A DNA stretch of 64,000 bases from Lichenihabitans sp033947565. Its GTDB lineage: Bacteria > Pseudomonadota > Alphaproteobacteria > Rhizobiales > Beijerinckiaceae. The notes under the pieces are model-generated. The model saw nothing but the letters and a program-made list of their open reading frames with translations, did not search any database and had not been told where the DNA came from. Numbering within the stretch: the stretch's first letter is position 1; each line of letters begins with the position of its first letter. This document shows, in pieces, positions 60,750 to 64,000 of the stretch. A program made the position numbers and the translations under genes. The DNA is taken from NCBI RefSeq assembly GCF_033947565.1, contig NZ_JARPVX010000007.1, forward strand, positions 65,130 through 129,129, in the 5' to 3' direction.

Positions 60750-61286
60750 ATGACCGCATCGACCGAAAAGCCGCCTCTCGACGAAGAGGTCATCGCCTTC
60801 GCGGGCAAGGTGTTCGGCTATGCCCGCGTCGGCGAGGTGGACACGCTCACGACCTTGCTCGAACAGGGCATGCCGGCGAACCTGCGCAACCACAAGGGCG
60901 ACAGCCTGTTGATGCTGGCCGCCTACCATGGCCATGCGTCGACCGTCGCAGCCCTGATGCGGCATGGTGGTGACGCCGAGGTCGCCAACGATCGTGGACA
61001 ATTGCCGCTCGGTGCCGCGGCCTTCAAGGGCGACGCCGGCGTGGTGACGGCGCTGCTCGACGGCGGGGCCGCGGTGAACGGCGCCGGCCCGGATGGCCGC
61101 ACGGCCCTGATGATGGCCGCGATGTTCGACCGGCCCGGGCTGGTCGAGATGCTGCTGGGGCGGGGCGCCAATGCCGCGGCCCGCGACGGCCTTGGCATGA
61201 CGGCGCGCCAGCTGGCCGAGAAGATGAACGCTTATGCGACGCCGCGCATGCTGCCGGCCGATGAAGATCTGCCTGATTCGCCCTAA
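60750..61286 (+). CDS. Ankyrin-repeat protein
   Basis: Protein of 178 aa built from about four ankyrin repeats, recognised by GDSLLMLAAYHGHASTVAAL, GQLPLGAAAFKGDAGVVTAL and GRTALMMAAMFDRPGLVEML. No signal peptide or enzyme domain is seen. Ankyrin proteins next to catalase genes (AnkB beside KatB in Pseudomonas) support full catalase activity, so a helper role for the divergent manganese catalase is plausible. The ATG at 60750 lies 6 bases after GAGAGG; the ATG at 60744 would abut it. Confidence 0.85.
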   Translation: MTASTEKPPLDEEVIAFAGKVFGYARVGEVDTLTTLLEQGMPANLRNHKGDSLLMLAAYHGHASTVAALMRHGGDAEVANDRGQLPLGAAAFKGDAGVVTALLDGGAAVNGAGPDGRTALMMAAMFDRPGLVEMLLGRGANAAARDGLGMTARQLAEKMNAYATPRMLPADEDLPDSP

Positions 61287-61298
61287 ACCAGGCCGATT

Positions 61299-63338
61299 TC
61301 AGCCCCCCTCGGGGATCTGCGGGCTCACCCAGCCGAGGCCGGGCAGGCCGGTCGAGGCGGCGCGGCTCTGCAGCGTCCGGTGATGGGCGAACATGCGTTC
61401 CATCTGCACGTCGATCGAATAGGGCGTCGCGAGCGCATGGATGGCGGCGGGGTCGAGGCGGTCCGCCGCCACGGCGTCGCGCAGGTCCGCCAGCGCGTCG
61501 ACGAGCCGATCGAGGCAGGCCGCATCGGGGTCGGTGCGCTCCACCAGGGTGCCGCTGATGCCGGGCACGATCAGCGGATCGTATTGCGGCAGGCGGATCG
61601 CCGCGAAGGGCCGGCCGACCGACAGCATTTCCAGGAGGTAGCAGGGCATCCCCTCGAAGAACGAGGTCAGGATGCCGGCATGGCTCCGGGCCGCGATGGC
61701 CGTGACCGCATCGGCCGGCTGGTAGCCGTGCCGCACCGTGAAGGGCGCGATGGCGGCGAACTCCGGGTAGCGGTCCGGGTCGGTGGTGCCGACGTAATGG
61801 AACGCGACGCCGCCACCGAGTCGGCGGTGCAGCCCGGCCAGCGCGCGAAACATCAGCCCGGGGTCCTTGAAGCTGTCGAGGCGGCCGGCGAACATTACCC
61901 GGAAGGTGCCATCCCAAGCCGGCATCGGCTGCGGGGCGAACACCGCGGTGTCGACCGACACGGTCATCACCTCGGCGCGCCGCGCCGCCGCCGGGTAGAG
62001 CCGCTCCATGCGGCGCACGATATTGGCGTTGACGCAAAGGATGCGCGAGGCCAGGCGGAAGGCCAGCCATTCATTCGCCCGGTGCACGAACCAGAACCGC
62101 TTGATCAGGCTGTCCATCGCCTGATCCTTGGCGCCTTCGCCATGCACCATCTGGATCGCCGGCAGGCCGAGCAGCCGCGCCAGGCCGGCAAATTCGAAGC
62201 GCTGCAGGTCGGCCGTGGCGGCGCGGCCGGCGGCGCGGCGCACCGCCCAAAGGTGGCGCAACACCCCGCAGGCGAACCGGAAGGTGGTCGACTGGCCGAG
62301 GCTCTTGCCCGGCAGGTTGATGCTGTCACGGTCGATATGGGCGACCGGCAGGAAGTCGATCGAGCGATCCCCCACGGTGACGCGCCGCACGACGCCGAGG
62401 GGGCTGTCGCCGAACTCGTCGACGCCGACAAACAACACCGAGAAGTCGCGCGGGTGGCGGGCCAGGATCTGGCGCACGTGGGTCTCGATGCCGCCGAGCT
62501 TCGAGCCGCGCGGGTCCATCGGGTGCAGCACGCAGAGGCGGAACGGCGTCGCGGCGACGGACGGGTCGCTGCGTGCCGGCCGCTCCGTGCGACCGGCCAT
62601 CATGCGGGCCAGAAACATCGCGCAATCGCCGTAGCGGGCCGCGAGGCGGCGCGGCTCGCTGACGAGGCGCCACAGCCATTCGGCCCCGAGGACCCGCACG
62701 GCAAGCGGCGCCCGCCGGGCCTGGCCCGACACGAAGTCGAGCGCCGCCCCGATGCACAGGAAGCCGATGCCGGGAAACTTCGCCGTCATGGCATCGGAAA
62801 ACAGCTCCTGCTTCGGCGCCCCGAGCGCCACAAAGCAGAGCCGCGCGCCCGAGGCCGCGATGCGCTCAGCCATCGCATGGGCGGCCGCAGAGGTGGGGTC
62901 GAAGCCCATCGGGGGCGCCTCTGTGCCGCGGATGTCGAGGGCGGGGAAGCGGCGCAGCAGCGCCGTGGCGGCCGCGTCGAGCGACGCCGTCGAGGAGCCA
63001 AACAAGAAGATCGGCACGCCTTCGCGCGCCGCGGCTTCGCAAACCGGCAGGATCATGTCGGCGCCCGTGACCCGCTCGACCCGCGCGCCCTGGCGCCGTG
63101 CCGCCGCCGCCACCGGCCAGCCATCGGCGCTGACCAGCGTCGCCCGTGCATAGGCCGAGCGGAACGCATGGTCGCGGTGCCGCTTGACCAGATGGTCGAG
63201 GTTGAGCGTGAAGAGTGTGAACCCTTCCCCGCGCCGGCACAGGTCCATCAGGCGTCCGACAAGGTCGGACATGGTGGCGACGTTGATGGGCTGGTTGTCC
63301 ACCATCGCCAGGGGAGTTTCGGCGCACTCCACGGACAT
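61299..63338 (-). CDS. Fusion of WecG/TagA/CpsF glycosyltransferase and GT4 glycosyltransferase
   Basis: Protein of 679 aa with two enzymes in one chain. Residues about 1-245 are a WecG/TagA/CpsF (GT26) domain: LNLDHLVKRHRDHAFRSAY, SADGWPVAAAAR, FLFGSSTASLDAAA and FVALGAPKQELF. Residues about 265-670 are a GT4 domain: GGIETHVRQILARHP in the acceptor half, VMFAGRLDSFKDPGLMFRAL and FFEGMPCYLLEMLSVGRP in the donor half. GT26 enzymes add a sugar to an undecaprenyl-linked intermediate, and the GT4 half could add the next. Both halves look intact. Together with the next gene it suggests a surface polysaccharide locus to the right. Confidence 0.88.
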   Translation of the reverse strand: MSVECAETPLAMVDNQPINVATMSDLVGRLMDLCRRGEGFTLFTLNLDHLVKRHRDHAFRSAYARATLVSADGWPVAAAARRQGARVERVTGADMILPVCEAAAREGVPIFLFGSSTASLDAAATALLRRFPALDIRGTEAPPMGFDPTSAAAHAMAERIAASGARLCFVALGAPKQELFSDAMTAKFPGIGFLCIGAALDFVSGQARRAPLAVRVLGAEWLWRLVSEPRRLAARYGDCAMFLARMMAGRTERPARSDPSVAATPFRLCVLHPMDPRGSKLGGIETHVRQILARHPRDFSVLFVGVDEFGDSPLGVVRRVTVGDRSIDFLPVAHIDRDSINLPGKSLGQSTTFRFACGVLRHLWAVRRAAGRAATADLQRFEFAGLARLLGLPAIQMVHGEGAKDQAMDSLIKRFWFVHRANEWLAFRLASRILCVNANIVRRMERLYPAAARRAEVMTVSVDTAVFAPQPMPAWDGTFRVMFAGRLDSFKDPGLMFRALAGLHRRLGGGVAFHYVGTTDPDRYPEFAAIAPFTVRHGYQPADAVTAIAARSHAGILTSFFEGMPCYLLEMLSVGRPFAAIRLPQYDPLIVPGISGTLVERTDPDAACLDRLVDALADLRDAVAADRLDPAAIHALATPYSIDVQMERMFAHHRTLQSRAASTGLPGLGWVSPQIPEGG

Positions 63339-63514
63339 CGTTGCATTCCATTTCCACGCAAATTGCGTGACGGGAATGATGTGCGCATCGCCGATCGAAG
63401 ACTAGAGGGTCGGCCGGCCATCTTCGGGACTAGGGCAAAGCCCGTGTTCTTCGATGCTGGCGAAACCCGAATGGTCGGTTAAGCTTTGCTTTACTTGAGA
63501 TTATGAACGGTTGT

Positions 63515-64000
63515 TTACCGTGTTTGCGCCGCCAGCGCCTGGCGCTCCTGCAGCAGCGCCACCACGGTGGCGCGGTCCTGGGCCGCCGTGGTGTTCCAGC
63601 GCGCCAGATTGCGCTCGGCCGCCGCGACGAAGCGGGCGCGCCAGTCGGGGCCGGACAGCGCCGCCCCGATCGTCGCGGCGGCGCCGGCAGGATCGGCGGC
63701 ATCGAGGATGACGCCGCCCTCGCCCAGCACCTCGCGGAACACCGGGCGGTCGGGCGCCAGTACCGGCAGGCCGGCATATTGGGCTTCGAGCAGCGGCAGC
63801 CCCAGGCCTTCGTCATGGGCGGTGGAGATCAAGGCATCCGCGGCCTCGACGAGGCGCCGCACGGCGTCAGTCGGCTGGTAGCCGTGCAGCGTCACCCCGG
63901 GCCGGGCCGCCAGGGCCGCGGCATCGACGCCCCAGCCCGGGCGGCCGACGATGTCGAGCGTCGCTCCCGGGTGGCTGGTGGCCCGCAGGGCCTCGACGAT
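63515..64000 (-). CDS. GT4-type glycosyltransferase, N-terminus outside window
   Basis: The C-terminal 161 residues of a GT-B glycosyltransferase; the start lies beyond the right edge. LDIVGRPGWG, VTLHGYQPTDAVRRL and AHDEGLGLPLLEAQYAGLP are the donor-binding blocks, the last being the E-x7-E motif region of GT4 enzymes. It is separated from the WecG-GT4 fusion gene by 176 bases on the same strand. Donor and acceptor are unknown. Confidence 0.85.
   Translation of the reverse strand: MVEALRATSHPGATLDIVGRPGWGVDAAALAARPGVTLHGYQPTDAVRRLVEAADALISTAHDEGLGLPLLEAQYAGLPVLAPDRPVFREVLGEGGVILDAADPAGAAATIGAALSGPDWRARFVAAAERNLARWNTTAAQDRATVVALLQERQALAAQTR

Overview
The window is GC-rich chromosomal DNA from an alphaproteobacterium, most likely a member of the Hyphomicrobiales. 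This rests on alpha-type RpoB/RpoC, a metX-metW pair, Lrp-, TetR- and SorC-type regulators and many ABC importers; no rRNA is present, so the placement is an inference. I saw no tRNA, rRNA, CRISPR array, insertion sequence, prophage or plasmid gene. Coding density is high, and almost every gene reads intact. The two exceptions are cut by the window edges: an aminotransferase at the left end and a glycosyltransferase at the right end.

Region by region. (1) 1-17.3 kb looks like an amine or omega-amino-acid catabolic neighbourhood. It holds a class III aminotransferase, succinate-semialdehyde dehydrogenase, a tartrate/D-malate dehydrogenase relative, two FAD-dependent amine/amino-acid oxidoreductases, a HAD hydrolase, an Lrp regulator, a peptide-type ABC importer and an ArgE/DapE-type deacylase. 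A GNAT + cupin gene pair occurs twice, at 3.3-4.5 kb and 16.0-17.3 kb. (2) 17.7-25.9 kb is a carbohydrate island: an aldo-keto reductase, then one strand carrying aldolase, ROK kinase, P-loop kinase, binding protein, permease, ATPase and short-chain dehydrogenase, with a divergent SorC-type regulator. (3) 26-36.2 kb holds a PAS-GGDEF protein, a TetR/HlyD/DHA2 efflux unit with a palindromic operator, a large soluble hybrid histidine kinase and a PoxB-like ThDP enzyme. (4) 36.3-46.6 kb is rplJ-rplL-rpoB-rpoC, closed by a bidirectional terminator. The usual rplKA and rpsL-rpsG-fusA-tuf neighbours are absent. (5) 46.6-51.3 kb is a second sugar ABC importer, directly upstream of rplJ and on the same strand. 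(6) 51.4-61.3 kb holds housekeeping and accessory genes: a GT9-like protein, a metallophosphoesterase, NUDIX-DedA-2H phosphoesterase, a chemoreceptor, metX-metW, a manganese catalase and an ankyrin protein. (7) 61.3-64 kb is a glycan region with a WecG-GT4 fusion and a second glycosyltransferase.

Much of the interest lies between genes. There are tandem palindromes at the metX promoter, a hairpin that would mask the catalase ribosome-binding site, stem-loops between binding-protein and permease genes in two separate ABC operons, a TetR-type operator, and two copies of a dispersed palindromic repeat, one of them between rpoB and rpoC. Several genes probably start at UUG or GUG, supported by good ribosome-binding sites.
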